From assembly GCA_937888365.1 (NCBI GenBank), contig CALBFA010000110.1:1-38940 (forward strand): a DNA stretch of 38,940 bases, read 5' to 3'. How positions within the stretch are numbered: the first letter of the stretch is position 1; every line of letters begins with the position of its first letter. This document shows positions 32,161-38,940 of the stretch, piece by piece. The position numbers were made by a program, and so were the translations under genes. Under the pieces are notes generated by a model. It saw only the letters and a list, made by a program, of their open reading frames with translations. It ran no database searches and was not told the origin of the DNA. Origin of the DNA: an uncultured Fidelibacterota bacterium (GTDB lineage Bacteria; Fidelibacterota; UBA8477; JABMPR01).

Positions 32161-32265
32161 GAAACTCACACAGAGTCACGGAGCCACGAAGAAAAGAAAG
32201 CCTGTCACTCTGTTCCGCCAGTTGGCGGAGAAGAGTCCCATGCAATTTCATAGTAAAAAGCTCTA

Positions 32266-32298
32266 AAATCAACACTCGTTAATCGATATTCTTAAATC
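32266..32298 (+). repeat. 33-bp exact direct repeat, copy 1
   Basis: Identical to 32437-32469. It begins AAATCAACACTCGTTAATCG and ends TTCTTAAATC. It includes the palindrome-like TTAATCGATATT. The two copies are 171 bases apart, with no gene between. Confidence 0.9.
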
Positions 32299-32436
32299 CC
32301 ATATAATTTTCTCTGCGTTCTCTGTGTAAATCTCTGCTAACTCTGTGGTAAAATCTCCTCACGTTTCATAGAAAAACAGGATTGTAAGAATTACAAATTA
32401 TGAATTATAAATATATATAACAGCCGTATTTTTCTG

Positions 32437-32469
32437 AAATCAACACTCGTTAATCGATATTCTTAAATC
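32437..32469 (+). repeat. 33-bp exact direct repeat, copy 2
   Basis: Identical to 32266-32298. It could come from local duplication or be two members of a dispersed family. Confidence 0.9.
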
Positions 32470-32597
32470 AAATATCATTTTTCATGTGTGAAGCCTCACT
32501 CTTTTTCCTCATCCCTCAAAAAACTCTTTCCATTCCCTAACATAAATTTTATATGCTAGATTGTGATAACAAGCCAAAACAAACCACATGAGAGAAA

Positions 32598-33512
32598 ATG
32601 AATAAACCAAAACATGCCGATTTATTGACGGAACAACGGAATCCCGCGAGTCAAGATATTGACACAAAATCCGTTCAAGATATTCTTACGATAATTAATA
32701 ATGAGGATCGAAAAATCCCCGAAATCATACAAAACATCATCCCCGACATTACCCATGCAACAAACTTGGTCGTCGATGCAATGGCACAAGGCGGACGACT
32801 GATTTACGTCGGCGCCGGTACGAGTGGGCGCTTGGGCGTTTTGGACGCTTCCGAAATTCCGCCGACTTACAACGCTCCTCCAACGCTTGTGCAGGGATTT
32901 ATTGCTGGTGGTGATGTCGCCCTGCGCACCGCCATCGAAGGCGCCGAAGATTCTCCTGAAGACGGCGCAAAACTCATGGATGAAATAAATATTTCGTCGG
33001 TTGATGTTTTGATGGGAATCGCCTCAAGTGGTGTGACGCCTTTTGTTCTCGGCGCCCTCCAAAGAACACACGATTTAGGTGGAAAAACAATTTTTCTCAC
33101 CTGCGTCGCACCAGAACATATTCAAATTAATGTCGATGTCTTAATCTCAGCGCAGGTAGGCCCAGAAGTCGTAACAGGCTCTACACGCATGAAAGCGGGA
33201 ACCATCACGAAACAAATTCTTAACATGATTTCGACAACAGCCATGATTAAAGCGGGTAAAGTCTATGAAAATTTGATGGTGGACTTAAAGGCAACGAACA
33301 ATAAATTAGTAGACCGTGGACGACGCATTATTTCAAGTATTACGCAAACAGATTACCAAACAGCGACAGCTCTTCTAGAGCAAGCCGATAACTACGTGAA
33401 AGTTGCCATTATCATGCACAAAACAAATTCTACTGTAGAAGAGGCAAAAAAATTCTTAAACCAATATCATGGCAATGTTAGACTCGCTATGAAAAAAATA
33501 GAGGAAAAATAG
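32598..33512 (+). CDS. murQ: N-acetylmuramic acid 6-phosphate etherase
   Basis: 304 residues with GAGAG just before the ATG. The N-terminal LLTEQRNPASQDID and the sugar-phosphate-binding SIS loop YVGAGTSGRLGVLDASEIPPTY are diagnostic. GVTPFVLGAL and EVVTGSTRMKAGTITKQILNMIST complete the active site, including the Glu of DASEIPP. The enzyme splits MurNAc-6-phosphate into GlcNAc-6-phosphate and D-lactate for peptidoglycan recycling. No AnmK or PTS gene is nearby, so the source of MurNAc-6-P is not evident here. It is followed after three bases by a phosphohexomutase gene, so they form an operon. Confidence 0.96.
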   Translation: MNKPKHADLLTEQRNPASQDIDTKSVQDILTIINNEDRKIPEIIQNIIPDITHATNLVVDAMAQGGRLIYVGAGTSGRLGVLDASEIPPTYNAPPTLVQGFIAGGDVALRTAIEGAEDSPEDGAKLMDEINISSVDVLMGIASSGVTPFVLGALQRTHDLGGKTIFLTCVAPEHIQINVDVLISAQVGPEVVTGSTRMKAGTITKQILNMISTTAMIKAGKVYENLMVDLKATNNKLVDRGRRIISSITQTDYQTATALLEQADNYVKVAIIMHKTNSTVEEAKKFLNQYHGNVRLAMKKIEEK

Positions 33513-33515
33513 TTT

Positions 33516-34892
33516 ATGAACATCAATCCATACATGTTTCGCCAATACGATATTCGTGGCGAAGTCGCCGTTGATTTCCCTGAAGAGGTCGTTATTGCAC
33601 TCGGAAAAGCCTTTGGGTCCCTCGTTAAACGTCGCGGTGGCAAAAAAATTAGCCTCTCCGGTGATGTTCGTACAACGACGCCTCTCCTCAAATCTTATTT
33701 CATGGAAGGTGTCCTTTCGACGGGTCTGGATGTCGTTGATATTGGCATTTTACCAACGCCTATTAATTATTATTCTGTTTTTGTGATGGATGATGTCGAT
33801 GGCGCTTGCCAAATTACCGGAAGTCATAATCCACCCGAATTCAATGGCTTTAAGCTCACATACGACAAACGCCCTTTCTTCGGCGACAGTATTCAAGATA
33901 TGCTCAATCTCATTCAAGCAGATGACTTTGAAATCGGCGCGGGGCAGTCATCTACCTACGATATTCTACCTCAATATATGGATCATGTCCCAGCAAAAAT
34001 TAAACTCGATCGTCCCATGCGTATTGTTGTGGATGCAGGAAACGCCGCTGCCTCTATTTGCGCTGTGGATTTCTATGAGAAAATCGGCTGCGAAGTCACA
34101 CCACTTTTTTGCGAAATCGATGGAACATTCCCCAATCATCATCCCGATCCAACCGTTGAGAAAAATCTTTTAGACATCAAAGCCGAAATTAAAAAAGGTG
34201 GCTATGATGCAGGAGTCGCCTTCGACGGAGACGCCGATCGCCTAGGACTTATTGATGAAAAAGGCAATGTCGTTTGGGCCGATTATCAAATGATAATTTT
34301 CGCGAAAGAAGTCATCAAATCAAAAGCGGACCATATAATTTTTGATGTAAAATGCTCCCAAGCTCTCGAAGAAAAAATCACCGAATACGGCGGAACGCCC
34401 GTCATGTACAAAACCGGGCATTCACTCATCAAGGACAAAATGCTCGAGCTAAATTCACCATTTTCAGGTGAAATGAGCGGCCACCTTTTCTTCGCCGATG
34501 ATTACTATGGCTACGATGATGCCATCTATAATGGCGCTCGCATGCTGCAATTGTTATCCCGCCAAGACAAAACACTCTCCGAGCTTGTCGATGCCTTGCC
34601 TAAATATGTTTCAACACCGGAACTTCGCCTCAATTGCATCAATGATGAGGAGAAATTCCGCATCGCATCCGAAGCCGAAGCTTATTTTAATGCAAAATAT
34701 GACTGTATTACCGTTGATGGTGTACGCATAAAATTTGGTGATGGCTGGGGACTCGTACGCGCCTCCAATACACAACCAGTTCTTGTATGCCGTTTCGAAG
34801 CTAAAACAGCTGAACGCATGGAAGAAATCCAAAAATTAGTTATTGATAAAATCCAATCCATTGGAGAAGTGGAACTTGACGAAGGTCATTGA
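33516..34892 (+). CDS. phosphomannomutase/phosphoglucomutase
   Basis: 458 residues. All four domains of the alpha-D-phosphohexomutase family are present: the FRQYDIRG entry, the catalytic phosphoserine loop ITGSHNPPEFNG (Ser103), the metal loop AFDGDADRLGLID, the sugar-binding GEMSGHLFFAD and the C-terminal phosphate-binding RASNTQPVLVCRFEA. The FRQYDIRG start and length resemble AlgC/ManB-type enzymes that act on both glucose and mannose phosphates. The 3' end overlaps the first in-frame codons of the isomerase gene. It supplies hexose-1-phosphates for envelope polysaccharides. Confidence 0.93.
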   Translation: MNINPYMFRQYDIRGEVAVDFPEEVVIALGKAFGSLVKRRGGKKISLSGDVRTTTPLLKSYFMEGVLSTGLDVVDIGILPTPINYYSVFVMDDVDGACQITGSHNPPEFNGFKLTYDKRPFFGDSIQDMLNLIQADDFEIGAGQSSTYDILPQYMDHVPAKIKLDRPMRIVVDAGNAAASICAVDFYEKIGCEVTPLFCEIDGTFPNHHPDPTVEKNLLDIKAEIKKGGYDAGVAFDGDADRLGLIDEKGNVVWADYQMIIFAKEVIKSKADHIIFDVKCSQALEEKITEYGGTPVMYKTGHSLIKDKMLELNSPFSGEMSGHLFFADDYYGYDDAIYNGARMLQLLSRQDKTLSELVDALPKYVSTPELRLNCINDEEKFRIASEAEAYFNAKYDCITVDGVRIKFGDGWGLVRASNTQPVLVCRFEAKTAERMEEIQKLVIDKIQSIGEVELDEGH

Positions 34893-35904
34893 TCAACGCA
34901 AAAAGGACCACCTTCGTATCGCCTTAAGCCCTACGATTACTTCTCAGAAAACCGCTGGATTTGAAAAATGGCAATTTATCCATAATGCATTGCCCGAAAT
35001 AAATTTTAGTGATGTCTCAACCGAAACATCTTTCTTAGGGAAAACAATTTCAGCACCTTTCATTATTTCGTGTATGACGGGCGGTGAAACAATGGGAAAA
35101 AATCTCAATATCGAATTGGCAAAAGCGGCCCATCATCTCAATATTCCTTTGGGTTTAGGCAGTATTCGCCCCGCCTTGGAAGACGCGTCAAAAATTGCGA
35201 CCTATGCCATAGCAAGAGAGACTGCGCCTCATATTCCCATTATGGCGAATATCGGATTAGCCCAATTAATTCAAGGACAAAGTATCGAAAAAGTATCGAC
35301 GCTTTGTACTCAAATAGGCGCTGACGCTTTAGCCGTCCATTTAAATCCTTTACAAGAAGTTTTTCAAACGGATGGCGATACACAATTTGCAGGTGGTGAA
35401 CGCGTATTACAACAATGGATTCGAGAATTCCCTCTCCCCATCATTGTAAAAGAAGTCGGCATGGGATTGTCGCTAAATTTATTGTATCGCTTGGAATCCA
35501 TGGGATTAAAAATGGCCGACATTGCAGGTGCCGGCGGCACAAATTGGGTCTTAGTCGAAGAACAACGCTTGCCCGAAAACGATATTAAAAAAGAAGTCGC
35601 CTCTTCTTTCTCAAATTGGGGCGAAACGTCATCCTATATATTAGAGAATTACAAAGGCTCACTTTCACTTGTGGCCAGTGGCGGCATTAATGACGCCATG
35701 TCAGCCGCCGTTGCATTGGCACTCGGTGCAAAACATGTCGCATCAGCACGGTCAATTTTGCTCTCATCGGATAAAAGCGGCGCAAAAGCCATCATACAAA
35801 AATTAGAAACTTGGCAATTAACATTAAAAACCAGCATGTTTGCGACAGGACAATCTTCGCTAAAATCATTTATTGGTAACACCGCTTTGCTTAGGAAAAA
35901 CTGA
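34876..35904 (+). CDS. fni: type 2 isopentenyl-diphosphate delta-isomerase
   Basis: 342 residues from TTG 34876, which has GGAG at 34863-34866. The frame opens earlier at TTG 34843, but homologues begin near VIDQRKKDHLRIAL. The FMN-binding TIM barrel shows ISCMTGGE, LGLGSIRPAL, ADALAVHLNPLQEVFQTDGD (catalytic Gln and Glu region), VKEVGMGLS, DIAGAGGTNW and the terminal VASGGINDAMSAAVALALGA phosphate site. It converts IPP to DMAPP using reduced FMN. The start lies inside the end of the phosphohexomutase gene, so it is translationally coupled, and its product feeds the prenyl synthase encoded next. Confidence 0.95.
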   Translation: MTKVIDQRKKDHLRIALSPTITSQKTAGFEKWQFIHNALPEINFSDVSTETSFLGKTISAPFIISCMTGGETMGKNLNIELAKAAHHLNIPLGLGSIRPALEDASKIATYAIARETAPHIPIMANIGLAQLIQGQSIEKVSTLCTQIGADALAVHLNPLQEVFQTDGDTQFAGGERVLQQWIREFPLPIIVKEVGMGLSLNLLYRLESMGLKMADIAGAGGTNWVLVEEQRLPENDIKKEVASSFSNWGETSSYILENYKGSLSLVASGGINDAMSAAVALALGAKHVASARSILLSSDKSGAKAIIQKLETWQLTLKTSMFATGQSSLKSFIGNTALLRKN

Positions 35905-36885
35905 TTGACTTACGATTTGAATAAAGCCTTAAAACTGTGGCGCAATGCCATTGAACAGGAGCTTTCCAAAACCGATTATCCTCAAGCACCCGATTATTTA
36001 ACCTCTCCCATGGCTTATGCTTTAGAGGCGAAAGGCAAGCGACTAAGGCCGGCTCTGTTTTTTGCAACGCTTGAAGCGTTTGGTCAAAATTGGGAAGATT
36101 TTGTTAATATTGGAACGGCCATCGAGGTCTTTCACACATCCACACTCGTTCATGATGATATTATGGATGGCGATGAAATGCGTCGTGGCCAGGAAACGGT
36201 TCATAAAAAATTTGACCACAATCAAGCACTTTTGGTGGGAGATGCGCTCATTATTTATGCCTATCAATTATTGGAGACACTTCAGCCTGAAAAATTTTCA
36301 GAAGCCCTCAAGCTATTTAATAAAGCCACAATGGATGTCTGCGTTGGGCAGGCGCGTGACATGCAAAATGAACGAGACAATACAATTTCTCGCCTTGATT
36401 ACGAGCGTATGATTGATGAAAAAACCAGTGCTTTATTGGTTTTATCATGCAAAATGGGGGCATTATTATCAGGGGCACGTTCGAAGCAAATTGAAGCGAT
36501 AGGGACTTTTGGTCTCAAGTTAGGTCGCGCTTTTCAAATGCAGGACGATTTTTTAGAACTTACATCGTCGGCACAAGATATGGGTAAAAGTCTCGGAAGC
36601 GATATTGATAATGAAAAAATGACATGGCTCTGGCTCGATATGATTGACCATCTCACTCCCTTGCAAAAGGAAGAGAGAAACGATTTAAACAGAAGTGATG
36701 CTCCCGTTGAATTGATACGGGAAAAAATCTTGGGCTGGATGCAAAGTTGCGGAACGTTTGATCGAGCAAAAATACAAATTAATAATTACTTCAATGATTC
36801 AATACACTATCTTAAAAACGCTAATTTAGAAAATGATCAGGGACTTATCGCATTAACAGAATTTATTCTTAAGCGAAAAAACTAA
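35905..36885 (+). CDS. polyprenyl (farnesyl/geranylgeranyl) diphosphate synthase
   Basis: 326 residues from a TTG directly after the isomerase TGA, with AGGAAAAA upstream. The substrate sites are KGKRLRPAL, the first aspartate-rich motif LVHDDIMDGDEMRRG (DDxxD, Asp84-Asp88), and the second region FQMQDDFLEL. The second motif reads DDFLE (214-218) where DDxxD is usual. Small residues (Ser, Thr) rather than aromatics precede the first motif, which argues against strict C15 specificity, so the chain length may be C20 or longer. It provides prenyl chains for quinones or undecaprenyl carriers. Confidence 0.92.
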   Translation: MTYDLNKALKLWRNAIEQELSKTDYPQAPDYLTSPMAYALEAKGKRLRPALFFATLEAFGQNWEDFVNIGTAIEVFHTSTLVHDDIMDGDEMRRGQETVHKKFDHNQALLVGDALIIYAYQLLETLQPEKFSEALKLFNKATMDVCVGQARDMQNERDNTISRLDYERMIDEKTSALLVLSCKMGALLSGARSKQIEAIGTFGLKLGRAFQMQDDFLELTSSAQDMGKSLGSDIDNEKMTWLWLDMIDHLTPLQKEERNDLNRSDAPVELIREKILGWMQSCGTFDRAKIQINNYFNDSIHYLKNANLENDQGLIALTEFILKRKN

Positions 36886-36912
36886 AGTATAAACACAGGA
36901 GATGTTGCCATC

Positions 36913-37974
36913 ATGGACCATTTACATTACCTCATCAATTCATTGGATAAAGAAAAAATGCTGGAAGCCATCGAAAGCTTCCCTCGACAAATTAAAGAGG
37001 CTTATGATATTGCACGTGTCGTAACATTAAAGCTCGAGGGGAAAAATATTCAGCAAGTTGTTATCCTTGGAATGGGAGGTTCGGCAATTGGTGGTGAAGT
37101 CACAGTAGGCTTATCGCAAAAATTTAGCAAAATCCCTATGTTCATTAATCGTGATTACGATGTTCCGAGATGGGTGAATGCGTCGACACTCGTTGTAGCG
37201 GTTTCGTATTCTGGAGGTACTGAGGAGACCTTGTCGGCTTTAGATGTCGCTATAAAACAAGGCGCGCAATTGCTTATTGTCTCTAGTGGTGGGCAGATTT
37301 CTGACATTGCTAAAAAACAAAAAGCTGATTTGATTACGATTCCCGACGGATTACAACCCCGTGCTGCATTTGGCTTTTTATTTCTGGCGCAGATCACAGC
37401 ATTATGGAAACTCGGACTCATTGATATTCCCCTTGATATATGGATGGAAGATGCCGTAAAAGAAGCAACGTTCCGCACGCACCAATATTCTCCTGATGAA
37501 ATTGGCGGACACGCTTATTCTATCGCACGTGATTTACATGAAAAAATCGTTGCCGTGTTTAGTGGCCCTGGTTTCTTGGCTCCCATCGCAGCGCGCTGGA
37601 AGGGACAAATTTGCGAAAACGCAAAAACATTGGCCTATCATTATCAATATCCTGAAATGAATCATAACGAAATCGTGGGTTGGAAACAAAATCCTGAACT
37701 CTTGAAAAATATCGCTGTCGTGCATCTTGTTGATGAAGACGAAGACCATTATCGCGTCATTGCCCGCATGGATAAAACAGGTCAGATGTTGGCTCATTAC
37801 GCTGGGGGTGTTTATTTCTTTCATACGCAGGGTGAAAATCTTTTGTCCAAGATTTTTTCATTGGTGCAATTGGGTGATTACGTGTCCTATTATTTAGCGC
37901 TTCTCAACAATGAGAACCCAACGCCTGTTGAAGCAATCGGTGTATTAAAAGCACACTTAGCAACCATTCGTTAA
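36913..37974 (+). CDS. bifunctional phosphoglucose/phosphomannose isomerase
   Basis: 353 residues with GGAG ten bases before the ATG. It is a short SIS-fold isomerase with VVILGMGGSAIGGEVTVGLS, the second-half VAVSYSGGTEETLSALD (phosphate-binding Ser/Thr), PRAAFGFLFLAQITALWKLGL, and the C-terminal YPEMNHNEIVGW that carries the catalytic Glu/His. It matches the PGI/PMI group first described in archaea and found in many bacteria, which interconverts Glc-6-P, Fru-6-P and Man-6-P. It follows the prenyl synthase by 27 bases and pairs logically with the phosphohexomutase two genes upstream. Confidence 0.93.
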   Translation: MDHLHYLINSLDKEKMLEAIESFPRQIKEAYDIARVVTLKLEGKNIQQVVILGMGGSAIGGEVTVGLSQKFSKIPMFINRDYDVPRWVNASTLVVAVSYSGGTEETLSALDVAIKQGAQLLIVSSGGQISDIAKKQKADLITIPDGLQPRAAFGFLFLAQITALWKLGLIDIPLDIWMEDAVKEATFRTHQYSPDEIGGHAYSIARDLHEKIVAVFSGPGFLAPIAARWKGQICENAKTLAYHYQYPEMNHNEIVGWKQNPELLKNIAVVHLVDEDEDHYRVIARMDKTGQMLAHYAGGVYFFHTQGENLLSKIFSLVQLGDYVSYYLALLNNENPTPVEAIGVLKAHLATIR

Positions 37975-38067
37975 TCGCGACTTTTCCTTTTGGACGCTCC
38001 TCCTTTTTTGGGATGCGTATTTTCTCCTTAATTGCTGGTTTTAAGACGGCTTAAACACGATTTTAAT

Positions 38068-38802
38068 ATGACAGAAACACAGACAATCCGCATCAATAAA
38101 TATCTTAGCGAAGTTGGCTATTGCTCGCGGCGAGAGGCTGATAAACTCATTGAAGAAGGTCGTGTAACGATTAATGACCTTATTCCTGAAATGGGGACAA
38201 AAATCAGCGAAAGAGATGTTGTCCGCGTTGACAATGTCATCATATCAAAACCGAATGAGCCATTGGTTTACCTCGCTTTTAACAAGCCAATTGGCATCGT
38301 TTGTACGACGGACACAAAAGCGGAAAAAGATAATATCATTGATTTTATCAATTATCCCAAGCGCATTTTTCCGATTGGACGACTGGATAAACCAAGCGAG
38401 GGGCTTATTTTTCTTACGAACGATGGCGATATCGTAAACAAAATTTTGAGGGCTCGAAATCATCATGAAAAAGAATATTTCGTAACGGTGGATAAAGCCA
38501 TCACGTCGGAATTTCTAGAAAGCATGGGAAAGGGTGTCCCGATTCTTGATACCATCACGCGAAAATGTGTTGTTGAAAAAATGGGAAAATTCAAATTTAG
38601 AATCATTTTAACGCAAGGATTGAATCGCCAGATTCGCAGAATGTGTGAAGCGCTGGATTACGACGTTACAAAGCTTAAGCGCGTTAGGATAATGAATGTG
38701 ACCTTGGATATTCCTGTCGGCGAATGGCGTAATCTCACTAAAGGGGAACTACAAACAATTCATCAACTTGTAGAAACGTCCTCCAAAACATTTGATTCAT
38801 GA
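38068..38802 (+). CDS. rluF: 23S rRNA pseudouridine synthase, RluF type
   Basis: 244 residues from ATG 38068. A TTG 12 codons earlier is in frame but starts a non-homologous stretch. An N-terminal S4 RNA-binding domain ([30 protein letters not shown]) is followed by the RsuA-family catalytic domain with [21 protein letters not shown] (catalytic Asp in GRLD) and the RluF-like [21 protein letters not shown]. RluF modifies U2604 (and U2605) of E. coli 23S rRNA. RluB is the close alternative, but the KEYFV and [17 protein letters not shown] wording favours RluF. No ribosome site is obvious. Confidence 0.9.
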   Translation: MTETQTIRINKYLSEVGYCSRREADKLIEEGRVTINDLIPEMGTKISERDVVRVDNVIISKPNEPLVYLAFNKPIGIVCTTDTKAEKDNIIDFINYPKRIFPIGRLDKPSEGLIFLTNDGDIVNKILRARNHHEKEYFVTVDKAITSEFLESMGKGVPILDTITRKCVVEKMGKFKFRIILTQGLNRQIRRMCEALDYDVTKLKRVRIMNVTLDIPVGEWRNLTKGELQTIHQLVETSSKTFDS

Positions 38803-38818
38803 AACGCCACTTAGTAAT

Positions 38819-38905
38819 GTAAGCATCTTGCTAGCGGTTTAAAAAAATCTAACACCAAGCTCCACGAAGAAGCACTAAGTTTCACAAAGCAAAAGCAAAA
38901 GCAAA
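38819..38905 (+). repeat. dispersed repeat, copy 3 of 3
   Basis: Opens with GTAAGCATCTTGCTAGC and continues AACACCAAGCTCCACGAAGA, AGCACTAAG, TTTCACAAAG. It matches 32080-32160 along its whole length. Its right end passes into the hexanucleotide tract. Confidence 0.85.
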
Positions 38906-38940
38906 AGCAAAAGCAAAAGCAAAAGCAAAAGCAAAAGCAA
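38891..38940 (+). repeat. AAAAGC hexanucleotide tandem repeat, running off the window
   Basis: Eight complete AAAAGC units plus AA up to the window end. A degenerate unit (CAAAGC) precedes it. The tract grows from the position where the other two repeat copies hold a single AAAAGC-like unit. Confidence 0.95.

Larger units (their letters stand above)
32056..32597 (+). other. 542-base noncoding patchwork of repeats
   Basis: No gene. From left to right: dispersed repeat copy 2 (32080-32160), an ACACAGAGTCACGGAGCCACGAAG segment (about 32168-32192), a CCGCC/GGCGG hairpin segment (about 32208-32240), two exact 33-base direct repeats (32266-32298 and 32437-32469), and between them a segment rich in CTCTG repeats (about 32308-32350) that is roughly the reverse complement of the ACAGAG type. 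The murQ promoter should lie in the last 60 bases; TATGCTAGATTGTG near 32552 is the only candidate I see. Confidence 0.7.

Noticed and set aside
32056-32597. CRISPR array from the regular 33-bp repeats
   Set aside because: There are only two copies, 171 bases apart, with unequal flanks, and no cas genes.

Overview
The window is AT-rich and densely coding. It looks like a chromosomal segment of a Gram-negative bacterium of the FCB group outside the classical Bacteroidetes, most like Candidatus Marinimicrobia (SAR406) or a relative. The evidence is three large secreted proteins ending in a type IX secretion (por) C-terminal sorting domain with the YPNPFN motif, several lipoproteins, a fused ccoNO oxidase gene, a monohaem CcoP and many TTG starts. 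The assignment is inference from gene content. No rRNA, tRNA, CRISPR array, phage or transposase gene was seen.

Layout. 1-3.5 kb: envelope genes (a decayed beta-propeller remnant, an FxLyD-like lipoprotein, a PIG-V-type glycosyltransferase, a conserved lipoprotein with a YGWH motif, a SnoaL-like protein). 3.9-5.8 kb: a methyltransferase fused to a Ddl-like ATP-grasp ligase. 6.0-9.8 kb: CPBP protease, CrcB fluoride channel, a Ptb-type acyltransferase coupled to an MFS transporter, and a TPR lipoprotein. 9.8-11.4 kb, minus strand: a base-excision-repair pair, exonuclease III and Fpg/MutM. 11.5-12.7 kb: an HI0933-type flavoprotein with a strong terminator. 12.9-14.7 kb, minus: oligoendopeptidase F. 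15.1-19.8 kb, minus: two large secreted proteins, a beta-helix protein whose flanks carry a ~117-bp direct repeat, and a secreted class-II glutamine amidotransferase.

20.0-29.4 kb is the functional core: a cbb3 cytochrome oxidase locus. It starts with an Rrf2 regulator carrying a four-cysteine cluster, preceded by a perfect 11-9-11 inverted repeat that overlaps a TATAAT box. It continues with ccoI, ccoS, fused ccoNO, a small ccoQ-like gene and ccoP, then a terminator, then ccoG, ccoH, a NosL-like protein and a TauE/SafE-like membrane protein. Structural subunits, copper delivery and assembly factors are together, which suggests micro-aerobic respiration under Fe-S or redox control. 29.4-32.1 kb: a short membrane protein and a secreted endonuclease I.

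32.1-32.6 kb is a noncoding patchwork of dispersed repeats. 32.6-38.8 kb is a housekeeping run: MurNAc-6-phosphate etherase, phosphohexomutase, type 2 IPP isomerase, polyprenyl diphosphate synthase, phosphoglucose/phosphomannose isomerase and an RluF-type pseudouridine synthase. Together these serve amino-sugar recycling, hexose-phosphate interconversion and isoprenoid supply. The window ends inside another dispersed repeat copy that has expanded into an AAAAGC hexanucleotide tract.

I do not see a clear-cut unknown multi-gene system. The most unusual items are the secreted Ntn amidotransferase whose catalytic cysteine would be exposed by signal peptidase, the methyltransferase/ATP-grasp fusion, the putative oxidase operator, and the repeat that supplies the leader of a secreted-protein gene.
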